DNA of 33,945 nucleotides from Cytophagales bacterium (GTDB lineage: Bacteria; Bacteroidota; Bacteroidia; Cytophagales; Microscillaceae): positions 1 through 33,945 of the forward strand of contig JAAFJG010000049.1 of assembly GCA_013298075.1 (NCBI GenBank), read 5' to 3'. Below, piece by piece: positions 7,935-15,048 of this stretch. How positions within the stretch are numbered: position 1 is the stretch's first letter; each line of letters begins with the position of its first letter. Made by a program: the position numbers and the translations under genes. The notes under the pieces are model-generated. The model made no database searches. It was not told the DNA's origin and saw only the letters and a program-made list of their open reading frames with translations.

Positions 7935-9011
7935 CTATTCATCATCTTCGTCATCGTTTTCTTCAGCCATTTTCTTTTTGGCTTTTGCGTCCATTCTTGG
8001 TGCATTTTCAGAAATTTTGATTTTGATTTCTTTTTCTAATTCTTCCATCAATTCAGGATTTTGTGATAATACATCTTTCACAGATTCACGTCCTTGTCCT
8101 AATTTTGAATCTTTGTAAGAAAACCAAGAACCTGCTTTTTTGATAACGTTTAATTCTACGCCAATATCCAAAATTTCGCCTACTTTTGAGATGCCTTCGC
8201 CATAAATAATATCAAACTCAACTTGTTTGAAAGGCGGCGCAACTTTATTTTTAACTACTTTTACTCTTGTTCTATTGCCTAAAATACTATCCGCACCTTC
8301 TTTGATTTGTCCTATTCTACGAATATCCAAACGCACAGACGCATAGAATTTTAACGCATTTCCACCCGTTGTTGTTTCTGGGCTACCAAACATTACTCCG
8401 ATTTTATCACGTAATTGATTGATAAAAATACAACAACAACCTGTACGATTGATTGTTCCTGTCAATTTACGCAAGGCTTGCGACATTAATCGAGCCTGTA
8501 AACCCATTTTACTATCGCCCATATCTCCATCTAACTCCCCTTTTGGCACTAATGCAGCCACTGAGTCAATGACGATAATATCAATCGCCCCTGAACGAAT
8601 TAAATGTTCAGCAATTTCTAAGGCTTGTTCGCCATGGTCAGGTTGCGAAATCAATAAATTTTCTGTATCTATTCCTAATTTTTCTGCATAAGAGCGGTCA
8701 AAAGCGTGTTCTGCATCAATAAAAGCTGCAATTCCACCTGCTTTTTGGGCTTCTGCAATGGCGTGCATAGCCACAGTTGTTTTTCCTGATGATTCAGGTC
8801 CGTAAATTTCTATCACACGCCCACGTGGAAATCCGCCTACACCTAATGCAATATCTAATCCCAAAGAGCCAGTTGAAATGGTTGCAATATCTTCTACCCT
8901 TGCATCATTCAAACGCATTACTGTACCTTTTCCAAAAGTTTTATCCAATTTCTCCATTGTGCTTTGGAGAACTTTGAGTTTTTCCGCTTTGTCTGTTGAA
9001 CTATTTGCCAT
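7935..9011 (-). CDS. recA: Recombinase RecA
   Basis: The 358-residue DNA strand-exchange ATPase of homologous recombination and the SOS response, acting on ssDNA in the cytoplasm. Walker A is GPESSGKT (71-78), Walker B IIVIDS (145-150), with the DNA-binding loop segments [13 protein letters not shown] (154-166) and [21 protein letters not shown] (loop 2 region), and an acidic C-terminal tail EENDDEDDE. Length and order are normal. One oddity is three cysteines in a row (192-194, GCCCIFINQ), where most RecA proteins have small or beta-branched residues. The promoter at 9050-9081 fits the Bacteroidota pattern. I see no LexA box. Confidence 0.98.
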   Translation of the reverse strand: MANSSTDKAEKLKVLQSTMEKLDKTFGKGTVMRLNDARVEDIATISTGSLGLDIALGVGGFPRGRVIEIYGPESSGKTTVAMHAIAEAQKAGGIAAFIDAEHAFDRSYAEKLGIDTENLLISQPDHGEQALEIAEHLIRSGAIDIIVIDSVAALVPKGELDGDMGDSKMGLQARLMSQALRKLTGTINRTGCCCIFINQLRDKIGVMFGSPETTTGGNALKFYASVRLDIRRIGQIKEGADSILGNRTRVKVVKNKVAPPFKQVEFDIIYGEGISKVGEILDIGVELNVIKKAGSWFSYKDSKLGQGRESVKDVLSQNPELMEELEKEIKIKISENAPRMDAKAKKKMAEENDDEDDE

Positions 9012-9049
9012 ATAAAAAATTGTTTTGAATATTTTGATTTATTTTTTAG

Positions 9050-9081
9050 CAAAGATAGACTATTTTTTTGACAATTCCAAA
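9050..9081 (-). promoter_or_regulatory. recA promoter (TTTG-N20-TATCTTTG)
   Basis: On the minus strand TTTG (9081-9078) and TATCTTTG (9057-9050) are 20 bases apart, a clean Bacteroidota promoter, 38 bases before the recA ATG. Confidence 0.7.
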
Positions 9082-9111
9082 AAAAAGTTTATTTTTTTAA
9101 AAATATTTTTA

Positions 9112-9750
9112 TTATTTGAGAAATGGATTACTTATTTTTTCTACGCCAATCGTGGTCGGTTGTCCATGTCCTGTATAAATTACGTAGTCATCAGGCAACA
9201 AAAAAAGTTTATTTTTGATGCTATTCATCAAATCTTCGTGATTACACATCGGAAAATCTGTCCTTCCGATGCTTCCTTTGAATATCACATCGCCACCGAT
9301 AATAAATTTTTCGGCGTGATTGATAAAGGCTACATGTCCGGGTGCATGACCTGGCAAATGTAAGATTTCTAAAATCGTATTACCAAAAGTAATTTGTTGT
9401 CCTTCTTCTAAAAAAATATCTGCTGTTGATTCGTCATAAGGTGCTAAATTATACATTTTAGCAAGTGAGGAACAAGAAGCCAACACAGGCACATCTGCTT
9501 GATGAATAGCCAATTTTAAATCATAATTTTTTTGAAAATATAAATTACCAAATACGTGGTCTAAATGACAATGTGTATTTAATAAATGAACTAATTGAAT
9601 TTCTTCTTTTTCTATAAAATTGTCCAAAATACCTCTTTCAGCGTGCATTTGACAGCCTGGGTCTATGATAATTCCTTGTTTGGTTTCATCATATAAAATA
9701 TAGGTATTTTCTTGGAAAGCATTGAAAACAAAACTTTTGATATGTATCAT
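9112..9750 (-). CDS. Metallo-beta-lactamase-fold hydrolase (glyoxalase II-like)
   Basis: A 212-residue cytoplasmic metal-dependent hydrolase. The THCHLDH motif carries His60, His62, Asp64 and His65. Later ligand blocks are LHLPGHAPGHVAF, GGDVIFKGSIGRTDF and YTGHGQPTTIG. This is the short YcbL/glyoxalase II-like subgroup, whose members hydrolyse thioesters such as lactoylglutathione, although the physiological substrate is often unknown. The C-terminal glutathione-binding domain of classical GloB is absent, so GloB itself is unlikely. The ATG directly follows the stop codon of the upstream 52-residue gene with no gap, so the two form an operon read from the promoter near 9944. Confidence 0.88.
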   Translation of the reverse strand: MIHIKSFVFNAFQENTYILYDETKQGIIIDPGCQMHAERGILDNFIEKEEIQLVHLLNTHCHLDHVFGNLYFQKNYDLKLAIHQADVPVLASCSSLAKMYNLAPYDESTADIFLEEGQQITFGNTILEILHLPGHAPGHVAFINHAEKFIIGGDVIFKGSIGRTDFPMCNHEDLMNSIKNKLFLLPDDYVIYTGHGQPTTIGVEKISNPFLK

Positions 9751-9909
9751 TTATTTATTGATTTTTTTTGAAGTTCCTGCTATTACTTTATAAGCTACAT
9801 AGCCTCCACCAATCAAAAGTCCATACCAAAAAACAGCTTTTAACATAGTTAATGCAATCATTACTACTATTATTACTACGCCTACTTCGATTAAATCACT
9901 CAGTTTCAT
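9751..9909 (-). CDS. Small membrane protein, 52 residues
   Basis: A short gene of 52 codons. It starts MKLSDLIEVG, continues with two hydrophobic segments (about 8-25, VVIIVVMIALTMLKAVF, and 29-45, YGLLIGGGYVAYKVIAG) and ends in a basic tail TSKKINK. It should be a two-pass or hairpin inner-membrane protein. I recognise no family. Support for it being real: a good promoter immediately upstream (9944-9974), an ATG 34 bases from that -7 box, and a stop codon that touches the ATG of the hydrolase gene, a typical operon junction. Confidence 0.65.
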   Translation of the reverse strand: MKLSDLIEVGVVIIVVMIALTMLKAVFWYGLLIGGGYVAYKVIAGTSKKINK

Positions 9910-9943
9910 ATTTTTATATATTTAATTTTTTAGAATTTTTTTA

Positions 9944-9974
9944 CAAATGTAAATCTTTTTTTTATAAATACAAA
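9944..9974 (-). promoter_or_regulatory. Promoter of the small membrane protein-hydrolase operon
   Basis: Minus strand: TTTG (9974-9971), 19 bases, TACATTTG (9951-9944). It matches the TTTG/TAnnTTTG pattern and lies 34 bases upstream of the ATG at 9909. Confidence 0.6.
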
Positions 9975-10111
9975 AAATATAAGTTAAAATTAAAAAAATG
10001 TTTGGAGATAGACTTTTTGTTTTGGAAAATGTAAATATTTTTTTTAATTTTTAGGGAATTTGTATGGAAAATAAAAATATATTTCTTATATCTAATTTAT
10101 AAGTGAAAACT

Positions 10112-10150
10112 AAGGTATAACGCTTTGCTTAATACTTAAATCAGCTGGGT
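10112..10150 (-). repeat. Palindromic repeat P, copy A (diverged)
   Basis: On the minus strand it contains cccagctgatttaagtatta followed by agcaaagcgttatacc, the same order as copies at 10533 and 11515, but with a decayed left arm. It sits just past the stop codon of the 93-residue gene. Confidence 0.5.
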
Positions 10151-10155
10151 ATTAA

Positions 10156-10437
10156 TTATTCAACTTTTTTTGGTAATATTTTCCACTGAAAATACATTCC
10201 GTAATAAAGTTCATTACCAATTTGTATAATTATATCATATTTGGCATCATCATCAAGGTTTTTATAATGATTCCAAACAATATCACAAGCCCTCGTCATA
10301 TCCTCTCTTGTTAATATCTTACAATATTTAAAAAAAATTTCTCTTGCACCGTCATATTTTGAGTTAAAATTATTCAAGTTAACAGTTCCAATATAATCAG
10401 AGAATTCATCAGATAGATTTTTTATTGCTTCTTCCAT
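10156..10437 (-). CDS. Hypothetical protein, 93 residues
   Basis: A small, soluble, mixed-charge protein (MEEAIKNLSDEFSDYIG...), predicted mostly helical. It contains three Trp/Tyr-rich stretches (FFKYCKIL, IVWNHYKNL, LYYGMYFQWKIL) and has no signal peptide or recognisable motif. Start and stop are clear and repeats P-A and P-B flank it, which suggests an accessory cassette. Its reading quality (few rare codons, balanced composition) looks like a real gene, but I cannot assign a role. An immunity-type or orphan accessory function is possible but unsupported. Confidence 0.5.
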   Translation of the reverse strand: MEEAIKNLSDEFSDYIGTVNLNNFNSKYDGAREIFFKYCKILTREDMTRACDIVWNHYKNLDDDAKYDIIIQIGNELYYGMYFQWKILPKKVE

Positions 10438-10532
10438 GACTTTTGTGTATTTTTTATGTTTTTTTGATAATTATTTTCAGGCATTTCAAATAACGGTTTT
10501 ATTGAAATATTATTATTTTCTCATTTGTTATA

Positions 10533-10563
10533 GGTTTAAGTAACGTCGCTTAATACTTAAGCC
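10533..10563 (-). repeat. Palindromic repeat P, copy B
   Basis: Arms ggtttaagta and tacttaagcc pair with one G-T mismatch around an 11-nt centre. It lies 15 bases beyond the stop of the retropepsin-like gene and may serve as its terminator. Confidence 0.6.
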
Positions 10564-10577
10564 AGTTGGGCATGTTT

Positions 10578-10978
10578 TTATTCTATAATTTCTATAGTTT
10601 GATTAGGCAAATCGATAGTAAATTTTTTACCTTCAAAAAAATCTAATCCTAAATAACCTGCATATTCATTGCTTACATCAACATCTGCTACTTGTACCGA
10701 TTTATTTTCAAAAGTTATACCTAATGCTTGAAAAAATAAGTAAGAAAATGAATAAGAATCTATTGCACCTGAAGCGGTCATTATTCCACTATTTTTATTC
10801 TTTTTACTTGGTTTGAATCCTAATTTTTTTGCTTTGTGCGTATGTATTACCGTATGCGTACAACCTGTGTCTAAAACCATATAAAATCTATCTAATTCGT
10901 CATCTGCATAAAAAAAACTTCAATAAGTATAAGTTTTTCGTTTGAAAACTTAAAATCGATTAGTTGTATTTTTTTCAT
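10578..10978 (-). CDS. Retropepsin-like aspartic protease, frameshifted at a T8 run
   Basis: A small clan AA aspartic protease of about 132 residues, read in two frames. The first part starts at an ATG at 10978 (MKKIQLIDFKFSNEKLILIEV). At the eight T residues 10917-10910 the frame must shift by -1 to reach YADDELDRFYMVLDTGCTHTVI, where DTG is the catalytic triad motif, and the later GYLGLDFFEG, the second conserved block. Both parts fit one retropepsin fold, so the 100-residue frame starting at ATG 10880 is only the 3' part. The ATG at 10978 overlaps the stop of the 107-residue gene (ATGA), an ordinary coupling. Causes could be a one-base deletion, a homopolymer sequencing error or ribosomal slippage on T8. 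Such proteases act on unknown peptides. Confidence 0.7.
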
Positions 10979-11298
10979 TTTTCAGACGTAATTTTCCTAA
11001 CTGACGTAATTACTTTTATTGGTGGCGGAGCATTTTTTGGCATGATATATACAAAAGCAAAAGAAGTAAAATTATTTTTAGTTTTCACCTTTTTTTTATT
11101 TTTTAACCAAAAATTTGTAATCTCTTCATCTGTATCACCAAAAATAATAACACTTGATTTTATTTTTGTTAATGATTGATTGTCTGAACAACCCAAAATC
11201 AAATGTTTACCTTCATATTGTTTTTCAATATTTTCCCAAGTTTGCCAATTAGGTTCAAGTTGTATATTTTCCATTTCTTTTTCTTCTTGTTTTGTCAT
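10975..11298 (-). CDS. Hypothetical protein, 107 residues, coupled to the retropepsin gene
   Basis: A charged cytoplasmic-looking protein starting MTKQEEKEMENIQLEPNWQTW, with a possible second start at Met9 (11274). A central LILGCSDNQSL and SVIIFGDTDEEI may form beta strands, and the C-terminal part KNNFTSFAFVYIMPKNAPPPIKVIT is hydrophobic-mixed. I recognise no family. Its stop overlaps the retropepsin ATG by four bases (ATGA), so the two are one transcription unit and may act together. That the protease acts on this protein is speculation. The gene is followed upstream (11299-11514) by AT-rich sequence without clear features. Confidence 0.6.
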   Translation of the reverse strand: MTKQEEKEMENIQLEPNWQTWENIEKQYEGKHLILGCSDNQSLTKIKSSVIIFGDTDEEITNFWLKNKKKVKTKNNFTSFAFVYIMPKNAPPPIKVITSVRKITSEK

Positions 11299-11514
11299 GT
11301 TTTTATTTTTTTATAAAATATTATTTTCTATTTATAACGCAAACATAATCCATAAAAGTATATTTTATGATATATTGAGAGGATTTTTAGCACGTAAATA
11401 AAAACGAATAAATACAAAAAAATAAATCATTTCAAAATTTCTCTCGCTGTTTTTCGTCATTTTTAAGTTGATTTGTCATTTGTGTTAAGCCTTCAAATTT
11501 TTCATTATCTAACT

Positions 11515-11547
11515 GGTTTAAGTATTAAGCGAAGTATTACTTAAACC
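11515..11547 (+). repeat. Palindromic repeat P, copy C
   Basis: Perfect 10-bp arms ggtttaagta and tacttaaacc enclose a 13-nt centre (ttaagcgaagtat). Orientation is opposite to copies A and B, so the three copies bracket the orphan gene patch 10.1-11.3 kb. Confidence 0.65.
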
Positions 11548-11821
11548 CAAAAAACCGAAATCTCCCGACTTCACTATTCGAAGAATAGCAACTTTTACGA
11601 CTTTATAACGTTATTGTATTTGAAAAAAGTTTGTTTATTTTTTATTTTTTAATAAGTTTTTTAAGATACAAAGTGAGCATATAAATAAATGGTAAACAAT
11701 AATGGAAATAAACAAAAACATAGTTTAAAGTTAAAAAATGTAATTTTTCTTTTCTTTTGATACGTATATCAATAAGCAATCAATCCATATAACATTGCAA
11801 AAACTAAAACTTATTACTACT
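11548..11821. other. Intergenic stretch before the ABC permease
   Basis: AT-rich sequence with one short palindrome (ctattc-gaa-gaatag near 11575) and no exact TAnnTTTG box. A TTG codon at 11795 opens the permease frame nine codons early, but the ATG at 11822 is the better start. Confidence 0.4.
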
Positions 11822-13069
11822 ATGTTTGATTTAGATAAATGGCAAGAAATTTATACGTCCTTAAAAAAACATAAATTACGTACTTTTTTAACTGCTTTTG
11901 GCGTTTTTTGGGGTATTTTTATGTTAATAGTGATGTTGGGTGCAAGCAAAGGACTCGAAAATGGCGTAATGAGTACGTTAGATATTGCCGCCAATAGCGT
12001 TTTTTTATGGTCAAATAAAACCAGCGAACCGCATAAAGGATTGAAAGCAGGGCGTTTTATCAAATTTCAAAATGATGATGTCGAAGCATTGTATAATCAA
12101 ATTCCAGAAATTGATGTAGTCGCACCAAGAAATGTTTTGAATGGTGCCAATGTAACGCGTAAAACAAAAAGTGCAGGTTTTAGTGTTTTTGGTGATGTGC
12201 CTGAATTTGTGAAAGTTAAAAAAATGATGATTGTAGAAGGTCGTTTTGTGAATAAAAAAGATATGGAAGAACGCCGAAAAGTAGCTGTGATTGGCGAGGA
12301 AGTTCAAAAAACTTTATTTACAAAAGATGAAAATCCGATTGGACAATATATCACGATTGCAGGAATTTATTTTCAAGTAGTGGGCGTTTTTCGAGGTTTT
12401 GGGCGTGGAGAAGATGTCATGGAAGATGCCAAAACGATTTATTTACCACATAAAACTTTACAAACCGCTTTCAATCAAAGCAATAGAATTTCTTGGTTTG
12501 CTCTTTTGCCTAAGCCAAATGTTCCTTCTTCATTGATTGAAAAAAGAGCAAAAGAAGTCTTAGCCACCAGACATTCTGTTGCGCCCAATGATTTAAAAGC
12601 GTTCGGAAGTGCGAATGTAGAAGAAGAAGTAGCACAAATACAAGGACTTTTTATAGGAATTTCGGGATTTAGTTGGTTGGTGAGTATCGGAACTATTTTT
12701 GCGGGAGTGATTGGCGTGAGTAATATTATGTTGATTACGGTCAAGGAACGTACTAAAGAAATAGGCATCAGAAAAGCATTGGGGGCAACTCCTTATTCTA
12801 TTGTGAGTTTGATTATTCAAGAATCTGTCGTTTTGACTTTGATTTCGGGCTATATTGGTTTGTTAGTCGGAGTTGGTTTGGTCGAAGGTTTAAATCAATT
12901 ATTGAAAAGTACAGGGTCAGAAAGTGATTTTTTTGCGAATCCAGAAATTAGTCCTGTGATTGCTTTTACTTCATTGATTGTGTTGGTTGTATCGGGTGCG
13001 TTGGCGGGTTTGGTGCCTGCACGCAAGGCGGCTATGGTCAATCCTGTGGTGGCTTTGAAAGATGAATAG
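11822..13069 (+). CDS. MacB/FtsX-family ABC transporter permease
   Basis: An inner-membrane permease of 415 residues with the MacB topology. A first helix follows KKHKLRTFLTAFGVFWGIFMLI. A periplasmic MacB-core domain fills about 45-270, and three C-terminal helices form the FtsX domain around SNIMLITVKERTKEIGIRKALGATP. Such permeases work with a separate ATPase, a membrane-fusion protein and TolC, moving small molecules or lipoproteins. None of the partner ATPase or fusion genes is adjacent; a TolC-like gene lies next door but on the opposite strand. The start MFDLDKWQEIYTSLKKHKLRTF matches close relatives in Bacteroidota, so I prefer ATG 11822 to the upstream TTG. Confidence 0.9.
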   Translation: MFDLDKWQEIYTSLKKHKLRTFLTAFGVFWGIFMLIVMLGASKGLENGVMSTLDIAANSVFLWSNKTSEPHKGLKAGRFIKFQNDDVEALYNQIPEIDVVAPRNVLNGANVTRKTKSAGFSVFGDVPEFVKVKKMMIVEGRFVNKKDMEERRKVAVIGEEVQKTLFTKDENPIGQYITIAGIYFQVVGVFRGFGRGEDVMEDAKTIYLPHKTLQTAFNQSNRISWFALLPKPNVPSSLIEKRAKEVLATRHSVAPNDLKAFGSANVEEEVAQIQGLFIGISGFSWLVSIGTIFAGVIGVSNIMLITVKERTKEIGIRKALGATPYSIVSLIIQESVVLTLISGYIGLLVGVGLVEGLNQLLKSTGSESDFFANPEISPVIAFTSLIVLVVSGALAGLVPARKAAMVNPVVALKDE

Positions 13070-13134
13070 AAAATTAAATGCTTAGAAATTTGTACAAAAA
13101 ATGAAAATTTTTTTTTTGATTTTTTGAATTATAT

Positions 13135-13215
13135 TTTGAATTGCCTCCAGATTTATCTGGAGGATAAATAAAATTCAATTGTTGGCTTTAGCCAAAATTT
13201 TATATTTTTTTCAAA
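13135..13215. repeat. Repeat E copy 1 (double hairpin)
   Basis: Contains hairpin cctccagat-tt-atctggagg (13144-13163) inside ttgaatt/aattcaa arms, then a second hairpin ttggc-ttta-gccaa. It recurs at 32690. Both copies lie between convergent genes (here permease and tolC). From memory, similar ggctttagcc elements recur in other Bacteroidota. Confidence 0.65.
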
Positions 13216-13252
13216 AATAAATGGCATAAATGCTATAATAAATGGCATAAAT
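13216..13252. repeat. Two 16-bp direct repeats
   Basis: The sequence aataaatggcataaat occurs at 13216-13231 and 13237-13252, a 21-base period. A related ataataaatggc follows repeat E copy 2 (near 32792), so this may be part of the same element. Confidence 0.5.
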
Positions 13253-13282
13253 ACCGTTTCTATTCATAGAAAAAACAAAAAA

Positions 13283-14590
13283 TTATTTCAATAAACTTCC
13301 ACTAATTCTTAATAAATTAATTTCTTGTACTTTTAATTGAAAATTTAACGCTAATACACGATTTTGAATTTCTAAAAAAGTTTGTTGTGCATCACGAAAT
13401 TCTAACGCAGTTATTTTTCCTAATTGAAATTTTTCGACTGTGATTTCTAAATTTTGTTTGGTAATAACTACATTTTCTTTTTCAATTTTTAATAACTCCA
13501 AAGAAGTTTGATATTGTTCGAAGGCTTGTGCCAAAAGAGTTTCTGCTTCTAATTGCGTTTGTTCAATTGTAGTTTGTTGTCTTTTTTGAGTAATCATTGC
13601 ATTTTGAATATTTCTTTGTCTTTCATATCCATCAAAAATAGGAATACTAATCGTAACACGTCCATTCAAACCATAATTTTGATTGGTGCGCAAAATACCT
13701 GCTCCTGCCACCGCAGTGGCATAATTATAACCTGTCGTAAAATTTACGCTTGGCAATAATTGTCCTTTTGTGATTTGTGTATTAGTTTGTGCTATATCAT
13801 TTTGTTTTCTTTGTATCAATAATTGCGTATTTTGATTTTTTAGATTTTCTACCAATTCATTGTAAGAAATTGTTTTGGTTTCGGGTAGATTTTCGGCAGT
13901 ATCAAATTCCGTTTTTATAGGACGATTTAAAATTTGATTGAGTTGAATTTTGGCTATTTTAATTTGTTGTAATTGCTGAATTAAATTCGCGCTATCTCTT
14001 TTGGCATCAATTTGCGCCCTCAAATAATCGTTTTTTGACATCGCACCCAATTCAAATCTATCTTTGGCAATTCTTACTCTTTCTTGTGAAATGCTTAGAT
14101 TTTCTGATAAAACTTTTGCATTTTGTTTGTTTTGAACGATATTGCAATACGTAATAATTGTATTGGCAGCAATATTTTCAATTTGTAATCGTCCATTCAA
14201 ATTGACTAATTCTTTTTGTAAACCTAAAATTTGATACGTTCTTTGGGCAGCATATCCATTGAAAATCAACCAATTCATATTTACGCCAATATTTCCATTT
14301 CTATTGACTGCATTATTTACATTTTGGACGTTTCCTGTTAAAAATTCTTGGCGAGCATTGATAACACTTCCGCCATAATCTATATTTCCTGTAATCGTGG
14401 GTTGTAAACCTGCATTACCTTTTTGGTGATTATTTTGAGCGATTTGTTGGTCTAATTTAATAATTTGCACCGAAAAATTTTGAGATAAAGCCATTTGCAA
14501 GGCATCATCAATAGTTAAAATTTGGGCAAATATCTTTATTTCTAATAAAAAAAAAGAATAAAAAAAGAATAGAAGTATTTTAGTAAGCAT
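13283..14590 (-). CDS. tolC: TolC family outer-membrane efflux protein
   Basis: A 435-residue outer-membrane factor with a signal peptide ending FAQ (about residue 23). It has long helical, Gln/Asn-rich repeats typical of the TolC barrel-tunnel protein. The two halves show the usual pattern: LTIDDALQMALSQNFSVQI at the start, ERVRIAKDRFELGAMSKNDYLRAQ in the first half and EITVEKFQLGKITALEFRDAQQTFLE in the second. It would form the outer channel of a tripartite pump or type I secretion system. No fusion protein or ATPase is next to it, and the convergent MacB-like permease at 11822 is a possible but unproven partner. The start at 14590 gives a proper signal peptide. Confidence 0.9.
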   Translation of the reverse strand: MLTKILLFFFYSFFLLEIKIFAQILTIDDALQMALSQNFSVQIIKLDQQIAQNNHQKGNAGLQPTITGNIDYGGSVINARQEFLTGNVQNVNNAVNRNGNIGVNMNWLIFNGYAAQRTYQILGLQKELVNLNGRLQIENIAANTIITYCNIVQNKQNAKVLSENLSISQERVRIAKDRFELGAMSKNDYLRAQIDAKRDSANLIQQLQQIKIAKIQLNQILNRPIKTEFDTAENLPETKTISYNELVENLKNQNTQLLIQRKQNDIAQTNTQITKGQLLPSVNFTTGYNYATAVAGAGILRTNQNYGLNGRVTISIPIFDGYERQRNIQNAMITQKRQQTTIEQTQLEAETLLAQAFEQYQTSLELLKIEKENVVITKQNLEITVEKFQLGKITALEFRDAQQTFLEIQNRVLALNFQLKVQEINLLRISGSLLK

Positions 14591-14865
14591 AAAAATATCG
14601 TAATAAAAAAGAATGATTTTAATACAACGTTTTTAAAAGCAAAAACTCCCACAAAATCCAAAAATTAACATAAAATTAAATAGCATGTTTATTTTTGGGA
14701 AGTATTTTTTGATTATGTTTTAAATTTGTTATTTATTACAAACGCTACTTTAACCAATACAAATTTATTTTTGATAAATTAACTATGTTTTTCCATTAAT
14801 TGTATTATATTTGCGTTTAGAATGATTAACATTGTTTAGATTTTTTTTGATATATTGATTTATAC
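14591..14865. other. Divergent intergenic region, tolC side
   Basis: AT-rich sequence. One TATATTTG box on the plus strand (14806-14813) could serve the SpoIIE-type gene at 15049, but I see no good -33 TTTG. If it is used, the MITE-like element that follows lies within the leader. Confidence 0.35.
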
Positions 14866-15034
14866 AATTATAACTGATGTTACGTAGCCTTTAAATAAGA
14901 TTTGTAATAAGTAGATTTTCTTTCGTTTTATTCTGCTTTCTTACATTTATATTCATTGAAAATCAATACTTTATGATAATGAAATTACCATTTGACAAAT
15001 TAAAATTTTACCTTGCGTAACATAAGTTATAATT
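14866..15034. mobile_element. MITE-like element M, copy 1
   Basis: About 169 bp with 21-bp imperfect inverted ends (aattataactgatgttacg... and ...cgtaacataagttataatt, two mismatches). The interior (gattttctttcgttttattc and the following ~90 bp) is nearly identical to 33674-33818. No open frame is inside. It ends 14 bases before the ATG of the TPR-SpoIIE gene. Confidence 0.65.
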
Positions 15035-15048
15035 TATGAAACCTTATT

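Noticed and set aside
9025-9363. A 112-codon plus-strand frame over the recA promoter and the hydrolase 3' end.
   Set aside because: It overlaps a well-supported hydrolase gene and the recA promoter.
11689-11760. A 23-codon Asn/Lys-rich frame before the permease.
   Set aside because: Too short, low complexity and no promoter or coupling evidence.
11795-11821. A TTG start that adds nine residues to the permease.
   Set aside because: The ATG at 11822 gives the N-terminus expected for this Bacteroidota family.
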